This document shows positions 1 to 5,943 of a stretch of 8,700 nt of DNA, in pieces. Source of the stretch: Candidatus Aenigmatarchaeota archaeon (lineage in GTDB: Archaea; EX4484-52; GLR71). Within the stretch, counting starts at the first letter, position 1. Each line of letters opens with the position of its first letter. A program made the translations under genes and the position numbers. The stretch covers positions 1 through 8,700 of the forward strand of contig JAGLUQ010000027.1 of assembly GCA_023134675.1 (NCBI GenBank). Reading direction: 5' to 3'. The notes under the pieces are model-generated. The model saw only the letters and a program-made list of their open reading frames with translations, was not told the DNA's origin and searched no databases.

Positions 1-1157
1 CGTTTCAGGTTGTTTATGACACCTTCAAAAGCTGTCTTTGTCTCCCATTTGCCTTCACTATATTTGTGCTCATATATTGTCTTTATCTTTTCTTCATTTG
101 AGCCGTAAAGGATTATGTCTATATGTTCGTCTTTAAGGTTTTTTATCGGCGTGTCTATGTCAAACTTGTAATACTCTGCCACCGCTTTAAGTCGTGCCAT
201 ATAAAAGCTTTTAAATGTCCTGCTCCAGGGAACTATCGCTCCTTCCCTTATTGTCTTTGACCTGTCAGGGATTACAAGGTCCGGGTCTATCTCAAGCTTT
301 GTGCCAAGACCCTGGCAGGCAGGGCATGCGCCGAAAGGGCTGTTGAAGGAGAACATCCTGGGCGTGAACTCTGGCAGGTTTATGTCGCATTTGGGGCAGG
401 CGAACTTCTGGCTGTAAAGAGTCTCTTTTCCGTCCGCATCTATCAGGACAAGGCCTTCTGCCTCATGGAGTGCTGTCTCTATCGCCTCTGTGATGCGGGG
501 CCTCATCTTTTTGTCCATGACGATGCGGTCCATGACTATGTCTATATTGTGCTTTATCTGCTTGTCTAAAGTGAAATCCTCGTCAATGCTCTGGATCTTT
601 CCGTCTATCCTTACTCTTGTGAAGCCTTTCTTTTCGTATCCTTTCACAAGCGTGCTGTACTCGCCTTTTCTTTTCCTGATGACAGGGGCAAGTATCTGTA
701 TCTTTGTCCCGTCTTTTATCTTCATGACCTTTTCCACTATCTCATCAACGCTCTGGGCGCGTATCTCGTCGCCGCAGACAGGACAGTGCGGATGGCCTAC
801 TCTTGCATAAAGGAGTCTCAGGTAATCATAGATTTCTGTGACTGTGCCCACTGTTGACCGGGGGTTCTTGCTGGTGGTCTTCTGCTCTATTGATATTGCA
901 GGGGACAGGCCGTCGATAGAATCTATATCCGGCTTGTTCATAAGACCTAAGAACTGCCTTGCGTAAGCTGAGAGGGATTCTACATATCTTCTCTGGCCCT
1001 CTGCATAGATGGTGTCGAATGCTAAAGATGATTTTCCGGAGCCTGAAAGGCCTGTAATGACTGTGATGCTGTTTCTTGGTATCTTCACATCTATGTTTTT
1101 GAGGTTATGTTCCCGTGCACCTTTTACATGGATGAATCCTTCGTCTTTTTTTGGCAT
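1..1157 (-). CDS. uvrA: UvrA, excinuclease ABC subunit A (N-terminal 385 codons, runs off the left edge)
   Basis: ATPase that recognises damaged DNA with UvrB in nucleotide excision repair. Translated from ATG at 1157, the frame stays open to the window edge, giving about 385 of the roughly 940 residues usual for the family; the C-terminal half is outside. Visible landmarks are the family N-terminus ([12 protein letters not shown], residues 12-23), Walker A GLSGSGKS (36-43), the UvrA block [12 protein letters not shown] (60-71), and [13 protein letters not shown] followed by NPRSTVGT (82-105). A zinc module has CxxC at C253/C256 and C277/C280, the spacing I remember for the first E. coli UvrA zinc finger. 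A further CPVC sits at 125-128. The first ABC signature and the second ABC half lie beyond the edge. The start is supported by a TATA box about 29 bp upstream, which implies a nearly leaderless transcript. UvrA occurs in only some archaea and is generally regarded as bacterial in origin. Confidence 0.97.
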   Translation of the reverse strand, partial: MPKKDEGFIHVKGAREHNLKNIDVKIPRNSITVITGLSGSGKSSLAFDTIYAEGQRRYVESLSAYARQFLGLMNKPDIDSIDGLSPAISIEQKTTSKNPRSTVGTVTEIYDYLRLLYARVGHPHCPVCGDEIRAQSVDEIVEKVMKIKDGTKIQILAPVIRKRKGEYSTLVKGYEKKGFTRVRIDGKIQSIDEDFTLDKQIKHNIDIVMDRIVMDKKMRPRITEAIETALHEAEGLVLIDADGKETLYSQKFACPKCDINLPEFTPRMFSFNSPFGACPACQGLGTKLEIDPDLVIPDRSKTIREGAIVPWSRTFKSFYMARLKAVAEYYKFDIDTPIKNLKDEHIDIILYGSNEEKIKTIYEHKYSEGKWETKTAFEGVINNLK

Positions 1158-1180
1158 AGTATATTATAGATACCAGATTA

Positions 1181-1190
1181 TTTTATAAAT
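1181..1190 (-). promoter_or_regulatory. TATA box for uvrA
   Basis: On the minus strand this reads atttataaaa, centred about 29 bp before the uvrA ATG. An archaeal TATA box places transcription start about 25 bp downstream, so the mRNA would begin within a few bases of the ATG. No Shine-Dalgarno sequence is seen before the ATG, which fits. Confidence 0.6.
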
Positions 1191-1308
1191 GGTTTGGAGG
1201 TGATGTGCCGGTAGGATTTCACTATATGCAATATTAAAAAGAAGTCTTGAGCTTGTGAGCGACGGCCCTATGGAAAAGTTAAGGACTATTATTGAAAGAG
1301 AGTGGTAA
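1189..1308 (+). pseudogene. Probable decayed mini-gene or interrupted short ORF (39 codons with one in-frame TGA)
   Basis: The stretch between uvrA and the NIF3 gene is not featureless. Reading from ATG 1189 gives MVWR, then TGA at 1201, then an open frame of 34 residues ending in TAA at 1306-1308. That frame includes AGRISLYAILKRSLELV and GPMEKLRTIIEREW, which look like real protein: amphipathic helix, charged residues, no low complexity. A TATA-like box (tatattata, 1160-1168) is centred 25 bp before ATG 1189, as for intact genes here. The sequence ggaggtgat (1196-1204) matches a full archaeal Shine-Dalgarno, but no usable ATG, GTG or TTG follows in this frame until ATG 1270. I do not recognise the product. 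It could be a pseudogene with a point nonsense mutation, a sequencing error, or chance. Confidence 0.3.
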
Positions 1309-1330
1309 GCTTTGGATCTGTAAAAAAAAG

Positions 1331-1338
1331 ATATAAAA
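1331..1338 (+). promoter_or_regulatory. TATA box for the NIF3-family gene
   Basis: The box atataaaa follows a purine-rich stretch (aaaaaaaag) that could serve as the BRE. Its centre is 25 bp before ATG 1360, so the transcript is predicted to be leaderless. Confidence 0.65.
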
Positions 1339-1359
1339 GCGAATGTATAATATGAATGT

Positions 1360-2103
1360 ATGGTAAAAAGAAAAGATATTGTTGCGTTTATTGATGAGTT
1401 TCTGAAGATTGAAGAGGTTGAGGACAAGTATCTTCATAACGGGCTTATCTTTGAAGGCAGGGCTGAAGTAAATAAGATTGCTTTTGCTGTTGACAGTTCT
1501 GTTGAAGTTATTGATGCTGCAAGGAAAGAAAAGGCAGACATGATTATTGTGCATCACGGATTTCTGAGCAAGATATCTCCATTCCCGATAACGCATCATG
1601 TAAAAAAAATGGTTAAGCTGCTTGTTGAGAGCGACATCTCTGTCTACGGGGTGCATATACCTCTTGATGTGCATGAAAAGGTAGGTAATAATGCTGAGCT
1701 GTGCAGGATGTTTGGCGTCTCTGTGAAGGGAAAGTTTACAGATGGATACTGGGGAAAGTTAAAAGAAGAGATATACTTAAAGGATTTTGTAAAAGATATT
1801 GATAAGAAGCTGGATACAAGATGCCGTGTGTTTGATTTTGGGAAGAAGAAAATAAAGAGTGTGGCGTTTGTTTCCGGCGGGGCGCAGTATGATATACTTC
1901 CTGCCATATTGAAAGATATAGACTGCTTTGTCACGGGGGAAAGCTCGCATTCCACATTCCTTATCGCAAAAGATGCAGGTGCGAACATGATTGCTGCAGG
2001 ACATTATGCGACTGAGACCCTGGGGTTGAAGGCGTTGATGAAAGTTGTTGACAGTAAGTTTGGTGTTGATACAGTGTTTATTGATATGCCTACAGGGTTA
2101 TGA
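1360..2103 (+). CDS. NIF3/YbgI-family dinuclear metal-centre protein
   Basis: This 247-residue protein belongs to the NIF3 family of hexameric (toroidal) proteins with a dinuclear metal site. Databases often name it GTP cyclohydrolase I type 2, but its physiological role is not settled. Candidate metal ligands are all present: H65-H66 in IIVHHGFLS, D103 in HIPLDVHEKVGNN, and H215 with E219 in AAGHYATET. These positions are close to those of E. coli YbgI as I remember them (H63, H64, D101, H215, E219). The motifs VSGGAQ (171-176) and CFVTGE (189-194) are also typical, and length matches the short archaeal/bacterial form without the inserted PII-like domain. The start has a TATA box 25 bp upstream. 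It is a single gene, separated by 72-81 bp and a promoter from the next one. A cytosolic location is expected, with no membrane segment seen. Confidence 0.93.
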   Translation: MVKRKDIVAFIDEFLKIEEVEDKYLHNGLIFEGRAEVNKIAFAVDSSVEVIDAARKEKADMIIVHHGFLSKISPFPITHHVKKMVKLLVESDISVYGVHIPLDVHEKVGNNAELCRMFGVSVKGKFTDGYWGKLKEEIYLKDFVKDIDKKLDTRCRVFDFGKKKIKSVAFVSGGAQYDILPAILKDIDCFVTGESSHSTFLIAKDAGANMIAAGHYATETLGLKALMKVVDSKFGVDTVFIDMPTGL

Positions 2104-2133
2104 ATTCCAGAAACAATATTACAAATCCAACAC

Positions 2134-2142
2134 CTATATAAA
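2134..2142 (+). promoter_or_regulatory. TATA box for the DUF1512 gene
   Basis: The box ctatataaa is predicted to start transcription near 2163. This leaves about 20 nt of leader before ATG 2185, enough for the GTGAT-type ribosome binding site at 2174-2180. Confidence 0.6.
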
Positions 2143-2154
2143 GGTTCATCACGA

Positions 2155-2160
2155 TTTTTT
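2155..2160 (+). terminator. Oligo-T run, possible terminator of the NIF3-family transcript
   Basis: Six T residues about 50 bp after the NIF3-family stop codon. Archaeal RNA polymerase can terminate at T-runs without a hairpin. It overlaps the promoter zone of the next gene, so the assignment is weak. Confidence 0.25.
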
Positions 2161-2173
2161 ATTAGTTAAGTAA

Positions 2174-2180
2174 GAGTGAT
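2174..2180 (+). promoter_or_regulatory. Ribosome binding site that favours ATG 2185 over GTG 2176
   Basis: The sequence gagtgat resembles the archaeal Shine-Dalgarno GGAGGTGAT and sits 4 nt before ATG 2185. An in-frame GTG at 2176 lies inside this motif, so using it as the start would remove the binding site. ATG 2191 is a further candidate. Confidence 0.4.
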
Positions 2181-2184
2181 TCTT

Positions 2185-3363
2185 ATGTTGATGCAAGGTG
2201 ATATTTGGTCTTTTCTGTTCTTCGTGCTGCTGTTCATATTCGGCCCGAAGCTTTACATGTGGCAGATGATGTACAAGCTTGAGACAGATATGAAGAAGCT
2301 TGAAGGATATGCCAAGAAGGCAGAGTCTATACTTCTTAAAAGGGTCAGCGCAAAGCCTACAAAAGAGATGAGAGATAAGCTTACTCATTTCATGGACTTC
2401 TTTATCACTGAGCCTGTCAATCTTGACCCGGCAGGAATCATCAACAAGCTGGATTTTGTCATAAACGAGAGTGAAAGGAAGTTTGAGGAGTTCGCTCTTG
2501 AGCTTGACCCGAAGATGAAGAAAGATGCTATCCCTAATGTCATGATGGGCATGAAAGGGGCTTTCGGGGCGATGCAGATATTCAAGATAGTCAGGCATTT
2601 CATAATCATGACAAAGAAGACAAACAACCTTCAGTTCGCCATGATACTACAGATGCAGCTTCCTATGCTTATGAAGATTGCAAAGGCACAGGTCAAGGCG
2701 ACTCGTGCACTTGCCAACGGGATACCTATAGGAGACACTATCGGACCTTTGATTGCCGCATCATTCAAGACAAAGGACGGGACTGAGATTGTCAAAGATG
2801 TTGTGATGAGTGAAGAGAAGATAGAAGGCAAGAAAGTCTTTGTTATGAAGTCCAAAGGGCCTGAGTCACGGCTTGGACAGCAGGGCGAGGGAGTCAAGAG
2901 AGTTATTGCCAAGCACAAGATTGATTACATAATTGCGATTGATGCCGCCGCCAAGATGGAGGGCGAAAAGACTGGCTCTGTCGCTGAAGGTGTCGGTGTC
3001 CCTATGGGCGGTGTCGGTGTCCAGAGGTTCAAGATTGAAGAGTCCATAACTGACAAGAAGATACCGGTTGATGCTATCATAATCAAGCAGGGCTTTGTAG
3101 AGGCATCTATACCTATGAAGAAAAGTATATTTGATTCTATCGGACCTGCACGCGACCTGGTCAGCAAGTATGTGAAGAAAAGCAAGGCTAAAAATATATT
3201 GCTTGTCGGTGTCGGCAATACTGCGGGTGCGGGAAATACGAAAGCTACTGTAAAGACTTCTGCCGATCTTCTGAGTAAAGACTGGGCAGCATATGCCAAG
3301 AAGAAAAAGGAAGAGGCAGATAAGAAGAAGACATGGTGGAAGGGTGGATCTGCCAGCAAGTAA
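2185..3363 (+). CDS. DUF1512 family archaeal protein, N-terminal membrane anchor
   Basis: A 392-residue conserved archaeal protein of unknown function, which I assign to DUF1512 from overall pattern and length (family about 370 residues). Residues 7-23 form one hydrophobic segment (WSFLFFVLLFIFGPKLY), so it is probably membrane-anchored at the N-terminus with a soluble remainder. Next is a helical, Lys/Met-rich region (about 25-175). A glycine-rich alpha/beta region follows, with YIIAIDAAAKMEGEKTG (248-264), the duplicated GVGVPMGGVGV (269-279) and IPVDAIIIKQGFVEAS (293-308). Near the end come NILLVGVGNTAGAGNT (337-352) and a Lys/Glu-rich tail. The IDA and GVGN motifs recall HybD/GPR-type hydrolase folds, an inference only. 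The start is ATG 2185 by its ribosome binding site; GTG 2176 would add three residues. It has its own TATA box and is not evidently in an operon. Confidence 0.85.
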   Translation: MLMQGDIWSFLFFVLLFIFGPKLYMWQMMYKLETDMKKLEGYAKKAESILLKRVSAKPTKEMRDKLTHFMDFFITEPVNLDPAGIINKLDFVINESERKFEEFALELDPKMKKDAIPNVMMGMKGAFGAMQIFKIVRHFIIMTKKTNNLQFAMILQMQLPMLMKIAKAQVKATRALANGIPIGDTIGPLIAASFKTKDGTEIVKDVVMSEEKIEGKKVFVMKSKGPESRLGQQGEGVKRVIAKHKIDYIIAIDAAAKMEGEKTGSVAEGVGVPMGGVGVQRFKIEESITDKKIPVDAIIIKQGFVEASIPMKKSIFDSIGPARDLVSKYVKKSKAKNILLVGVGNTAGAGNTKATVKTSADLLSKDWAAYAKKKKEEADKKKTWWKGGSASK

Positions 3364-3377
3364 GATACAGTGATAAA

Positions 3378-3386
3378 TTTTTAAAT
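3378..3386 (+). promoter_or_regulatory. TATA box for the PfkB-family kinase gene
   Basis: The box tttttaaat is centred 25 bp before ATG 3407 in the 43-bp gap after the DUF1512 gene, which predicts a leaderless transcript. Its T5 stretch could also help end the upstream transcript. Confidence 0.6.
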
Positions 3387-3406
3387 CAGTAAAGCAAAGT
3401 ATTCCT

Positions 3407-4339
3407 ATGGCAGAAAAGTATGATGTTGTTGGCTTCGGGGCTCTTAACTGGGATGATAACAGACAGGTTTCTGAGATACTTCTTCCCGGAAGAGAAACTT
3501 CAGGGAATGTTTTAGACGGCTCGCCGGGGGGCTCTGCTGCAAACACTATTGCAGGCCTTTCAAGGCTGGGCATAAATACTGCTTTTGCAGGTGCTGTAGG
3601 TAATGATGGGATTGGGGCAGAACTTATAAGAGACCTGGAAGATGAAGGTGTCAGGCCGCTGGTGAATGTCAATTACGGGCATTCAGGAAACTGCCTTATA
3701 CTAATTGACAGCGATGGTGAGAGAAGCATATATGTCTTTCCTGAGGTGAACGATACAATCTCAATTGATGAGGTTTCTTCTGAGACACTTGATATTATCA
3801 GGAATGCGGAATATTTTTTCTCGTCAAGCTTCGCCTGCCAGGATCACTATGATTCTCTCATGACACAGCTTGAACTTGCAAGAACTGCAAAAAAGTTCTG
3901 CTTATCGCCGGGAAATCTTTATACTAATCCTGAAAATAGGATAAGGATTGAACAAGGCAGTATTCTTGAGGGGCTGATGTATGAGGCTAATGTACTGTTC
4001 CTGAATGAAGATGAGATAAAGATGCTTACGGGAGAATCGTATATCCCTGCCTCAAAAACATTGATGGATCACTACGGGAACATGGACATCATTGCTGTAA
4101 CTCTTGGCGAGAGAGGATGTCTTGTCAAGACGAGGGATGATGAGATAGAGATTGCACCTGAAATACCAAAATCTGTCCAGGACACTACAGGAGTAGGGGA
4201 TGCATTTGCTGCAGGATTTGTGTACGGGCTTTTAAAAGGGGAAAAGCCGGAGACCTGCGGGATATATGGAAACCAGGTTGCAGGCAAATGCATTGAAAAG
4301 ACAGGAGCTCGTGAAGGCCTGCCTTATTCTATCATTTAG
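3407..4339 (+). CDS. PfkB (ribokinase)-family carbohydrate or nucleoside kinase
   Basis: An ATP-dependent kinase that phosphorylates a sugar or nucleoside hydroxyl; the substrate cannot be fixed from sequence. At 310 residues it has the normal family length. Visible PfkB signatures are the N-terminal strand YDVVGFGALNWD (5-16), the GG-SAANT substrate-binding motif GGSAANTIAGLSRLG (41-55), and AGAVGNDGIG (61-70). VTLGERGCLV (231-240) belongs to the nucleotide-binding side. The second PfkB signature DTTGVGDAFAAGF (259-271) contains the anion hole GVG and the catalytic base D265. Archaeal relatives act on ribose, adenosine, inosine/guanosine or 2-keto-3-deoxygluconate; the GALN-D start is common in an archaeal group annotated only as sugar kinase. 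The neighbours give no pathway clue. Its stop codon lies 2 bp from the stop codon of the oppositely oriented ftr. Confidence 0.92.
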   Translation: MAEKYDVVGFGALNWDDNRQVSEILLPGRETSGNVLDGSPGGSAANTIAGLSRLGINTAFAGAVGNDGIGAELIRDLEDEGVRPLVNVNYGHSGNCLILIDSDGERSIYVFPEVNDTISIDEVSSETLDIIRNAEYFFSSSFACQDHYDSLMTQLELARTAKKFCLSPGNLYTNPENRIRIEQGSILEGLMYEANVLFLNEDEIKMLTGESYIPASKTLMDHYGNMDIIAVTLGERGCLVKTRDDEIEIAPEIPKSVQDTTGVGDAFAAGFVYGLLKGEKPETCGIYGNQVAGKCIEKTGAREGLPYSII

Positions 4340-4341
4340 AT

Positions 4342-5358
4342 TCAAAACAGGTTTTCAAGGTATATTTTGTGTTCTCCCAGCTTTCCGCCGTAGTCGCCTG
4401 CAGAGACAGCTACCAGACCTTCAATGTCCTGTACTGCATAGATTACATTCAGCATTGCGCTTTTGACAGATTCCATATTCACACCGTCTATGACTATCTC
4501 AGGTATGCTTACTATACCTTCAGGAACCATGGATTCCGGCACCCTGTCTTTTATTGTGGGACAGTAGGGATGGTTTGTTGTAGGCCCTATCTTTTTGTAT
4601 GCGTCGCCTTCCGGTGTCCCTTCAAGCTTTTCGGCCATTATTGACCCGGGCTTTGATCCTGCTGAGCATATACCGAAAGGTGCTATTGCGCCTGGCGCAT
4701 TATCAATTGCATGGAGTGCCTTTTTCCATAAATCAGACATGACCTTTTCTACAGGACGGCTCTCGTCTATATAGAACCACAGGTTTCCTCCAGATACACC
4801 TTTTCTTATAGGAAGATATCGGTCTATGTAAAAATTACCTGCCATCAGAGGTATCTCTATAACATTTTTACGTTTAGATTCTCCTCTCATAGGTTTTTCA
4901 ATAACTCTCTGGTAGCCGTCGCCGCAGTAACCGACAGATTCCATTGTATCTAAGTGATCTATAATGTTATCCGGATTGCCTTCATCATATATTCCTGTTC
5001 CCGGAACCACTAAAGTGCCCTGTCTTTCCTTTGCAGACGTCTCATATTCAAATTTTTCAGGTATTGTATTCTCGTTCATCCATAGCTGAACAATTGCTCC
5101 GAGCCTTCCGTCCGGTGTCTCATCAGGTCCAACATATTTTTCAATCCCCCCCTCTGGCCTTCCTAGCACAGTGCAGGGAAGGGCTGTGGTCTGTGTCGCT
5201 GCATACTTTAACATATCAATATCATCAGCAGTGATACAAAATCTTAGGAATTTTCCGCCAAATGCTTCAGCGTATGCGTCAAGATTCATTTCCACAGATC
5301 CAAACTGATTGCCTACAATCGTACTGTTCTCAAACAATTCCCCAGCCATAATAATCAT
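4342..5358 (-). CDS. ftr: Formylmethanofuran:tetrahydromethanopterin N-formyltransferase homologue
   Basis: Ftr moves the formyl group between methanofuran and tetrahydromethanopterin, the second step of CO2 reduction in methanogenesis and its reverse in methyl oxidation; it is cytosolic. Family blocks seen are YAEAFGGKFLRFCITA (29-44), PEGGIEKYVGPDETPDGR (68-85), GVSGGNLWFYIDESRP (187-202), SAGSKPGS (232-239), YCPTIKDRVPE (265-275), EIVIDGVNMESVKSAM (287-302) and the C-terminus VSAGDYGGKLGEH-YLENLF (318-338). At 338 residues it is longer than the roughly 297 of classical enzymes. Extra residues seem to lie at the N-terminus, around 110-150 and around 241-262. No other C1-pathway gene is in the window. 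ATG 5358 is 25 bp from a TATA box; ATG 5349 (MAGELFEN) is an alternative. Whether it is the main enzyme or a divergent paralogue is open. Confidence 0.9.
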   Translation of the reverse strand: MIIMAGELFENSTIVGNQFGSVEMNLDAYAEAFGGKFLRFCITADDIDMLKYAATQTTALPCTVLGRPEGGIEKYVGPDETPDGRLGAIVQLWMNENTIPEKFEYETSAKERQGTLVVPGTGIYDEGNPDNIIDHLDTMESVGYCGDGYQRVIEKPMRGESKRKNVIEIPLMAGNFYIDRYLPIRKGVSGGNLWFYIDESRPVEKVMSDLWKKALHAIDNAPGAIAPFGICSAGSKPGSIMAEKLEGTPEGDAYKKIGPTTNHPYCPTIKDRVPESMVPEGIVSIPEIVIDGVNMESVKSAMLNVIYAVQDIEGLVAVSAGDYGGKLGEHKIYLENLF

Positions 5359-5378
5359 GTATTATATTGTGCTGAAAA

Positions 5379-5387
5379 TATTTAATT
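5379..5387 (-). promoter_or_regulatory. TATA box for ftr
   Basis: On the minus strand this reads aattaaata, centred 25 bp before ATG 5358. This favours 5358 as a leaderless start over the internal ATG at 5349. It forms a divergent pair with the deaminase promoter about 57 bp away. Confidence 0.55.
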
Positions 5388-5435
5388 CTTTGTATTCATC
5401 TTAGGAGTGAATATAACTCTGCCAGGAACAAAGGA

Positions 5436-5444
5436 TTTAAATAT
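5436..5444 (+). promoter_or_regulatory. TATA box for the dCMP deaminase gene
   Basis: The box tttaaatat is predicted to start transcription near 5465, leaving about 10 nt of leader with only a weak agg before ATG 5475. Confidence 0.55.
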
Positions 5445-5474
5445 TTTTCCTGACTATTTCTTTTAGGTTTTTAG

Positions 5475-5936
5475 ATGGATGCAGTTGAAAGGATACCTCT
5501 GGATGAATATTTCATGAAGATTGCGCATGTTGTTGCGCAGAGATCTACATGCTTTCGCAACAATGTGGGTGCAGTGATTGTCAGGGACAAACATATTGTA
5601 TCTACAGGTTATAACGGCGCTCCTTCCGGGATGGAGCACTGCCTTGATATAGGATGCTTCAGGAAACAGAACAATATTCCTTCCGGAGAGAAGCATGAGC
5701 TTTGCCGGGCTGTGCACGCTGAGCAGAATGCGATAATACAGGCTGCACTTCAAGGTGCATCAACTGAGGGCGGTGTGCTATACTGCACGCATTCAGCCTG
5801 CATGATCTGCGCCAAGATGATCATTAATGCGAGGATAAAGAAGGTATATTACGCAAATGAGTATGCGGATGAGATGGCTATGGAATATTTCAAGGATGCG
5901 GGTGTTGAGGTTGAGCATCTGCCGCTTGAGGATTGA
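5475..5936 (+). CDS. Deoxycytidylate (dCMP) deaminase
   Basis: A zinc enzyme of the cytidine/deoxycytidylate deaminase fold that converts dCMP to dUMP, feeding thymidylate synthesis. At 153 residues it has the usual length. The catalytic zinc site is HAEQNAI (H81, proton shuttle E83) plus C109 and C112 in HSACMICAKMI. The substrate-side motif GYNGAPSGMEHC (45-56) is typical of dCMP deaminases and ComEB. Extra cysteines C56, C61 and C77 could form the second, structural zinc site seen in part of the family. The residue before the first zinc cysteine is alanine instead of the near-invariant proline of the PCxxC motif. ATG 5475 is chosen because the first conserved helix begins directly after it and a TATA box lies upstream. 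A run of seven Ts follows the stop codon. The gene diverges from ftr and converges on the hypothetical gene at 5942-6844. Confidence 0.92.
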   Translation: MDAVERIPLDEYFMKIAHVVAQRSTCFRNNVGAVIVRDKHIVSTGYNGAPSGMEHCLDIGCFRKQNNIPSGEKHELCRAVHAEQNAIIQAALQGASTEGGVLYCTHSACMICAKMIINARIKKVYYANEYADEMAMEYFKDAGVEVEHLPLED

Positions 5937-5943
5937 TTTTTTT
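5937..5943 (+). terminator. Oligo-T terminator after the dCMP deaminase gene
   Basis: Seven T residues directly after the TGA stop codon, consistent with archaeal T-run termination. The run overlaps the last codon of the convergent gene. Confidence 0.5.

Noticed and set aside
490..810. 106-codon plus-strand open frame
   Set aside because: It is the antisense of the conserved uvrA coding region, Met/Ser/Phe-rich, with no motifs.
1201..1203. Selenocysteine or other recoding of the TGA in the short frame near uvrA
   Set aside because: No SECIS-like hairpin is evident downstream, the next residue context (Sec-Cys in a 39-residue peptide) matches no selenoprotein I know, and TGA ends normal genes here. 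Mutation or error is simpler.
2176..2178. GTG 2176 as the DUF1512 start codon
   Set aside because: The GTG is part of the gagtgat ribosome binding site; ATG 2185 follows at suitable spacing. The difference is only three residues and cannot be settled without data.
2989..3022. Direct repeat of ggtgtcggtgtcc as a possible DNA element
   Set aside because: It lies inside the DUF1512 gene and encodes the GVGVPMGGVGV glycine repeat in frame, so the protein explains it.
2866..3672. 268-codon open frame on the minus strand across the DUF1512-kinase junction
   Set aside because: It lies opposite two well-supported genes, shows no recognisable motifs and has an implausible composition, so it is a shadow frame.
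5359..5474. Possible operator in the ftr-deaminase divergent region
   Set aside because: Apart from the two TATA boxes I found no convincing inverted or direct repeat; the A/T-rich similarity of the boxes themselves is expected.
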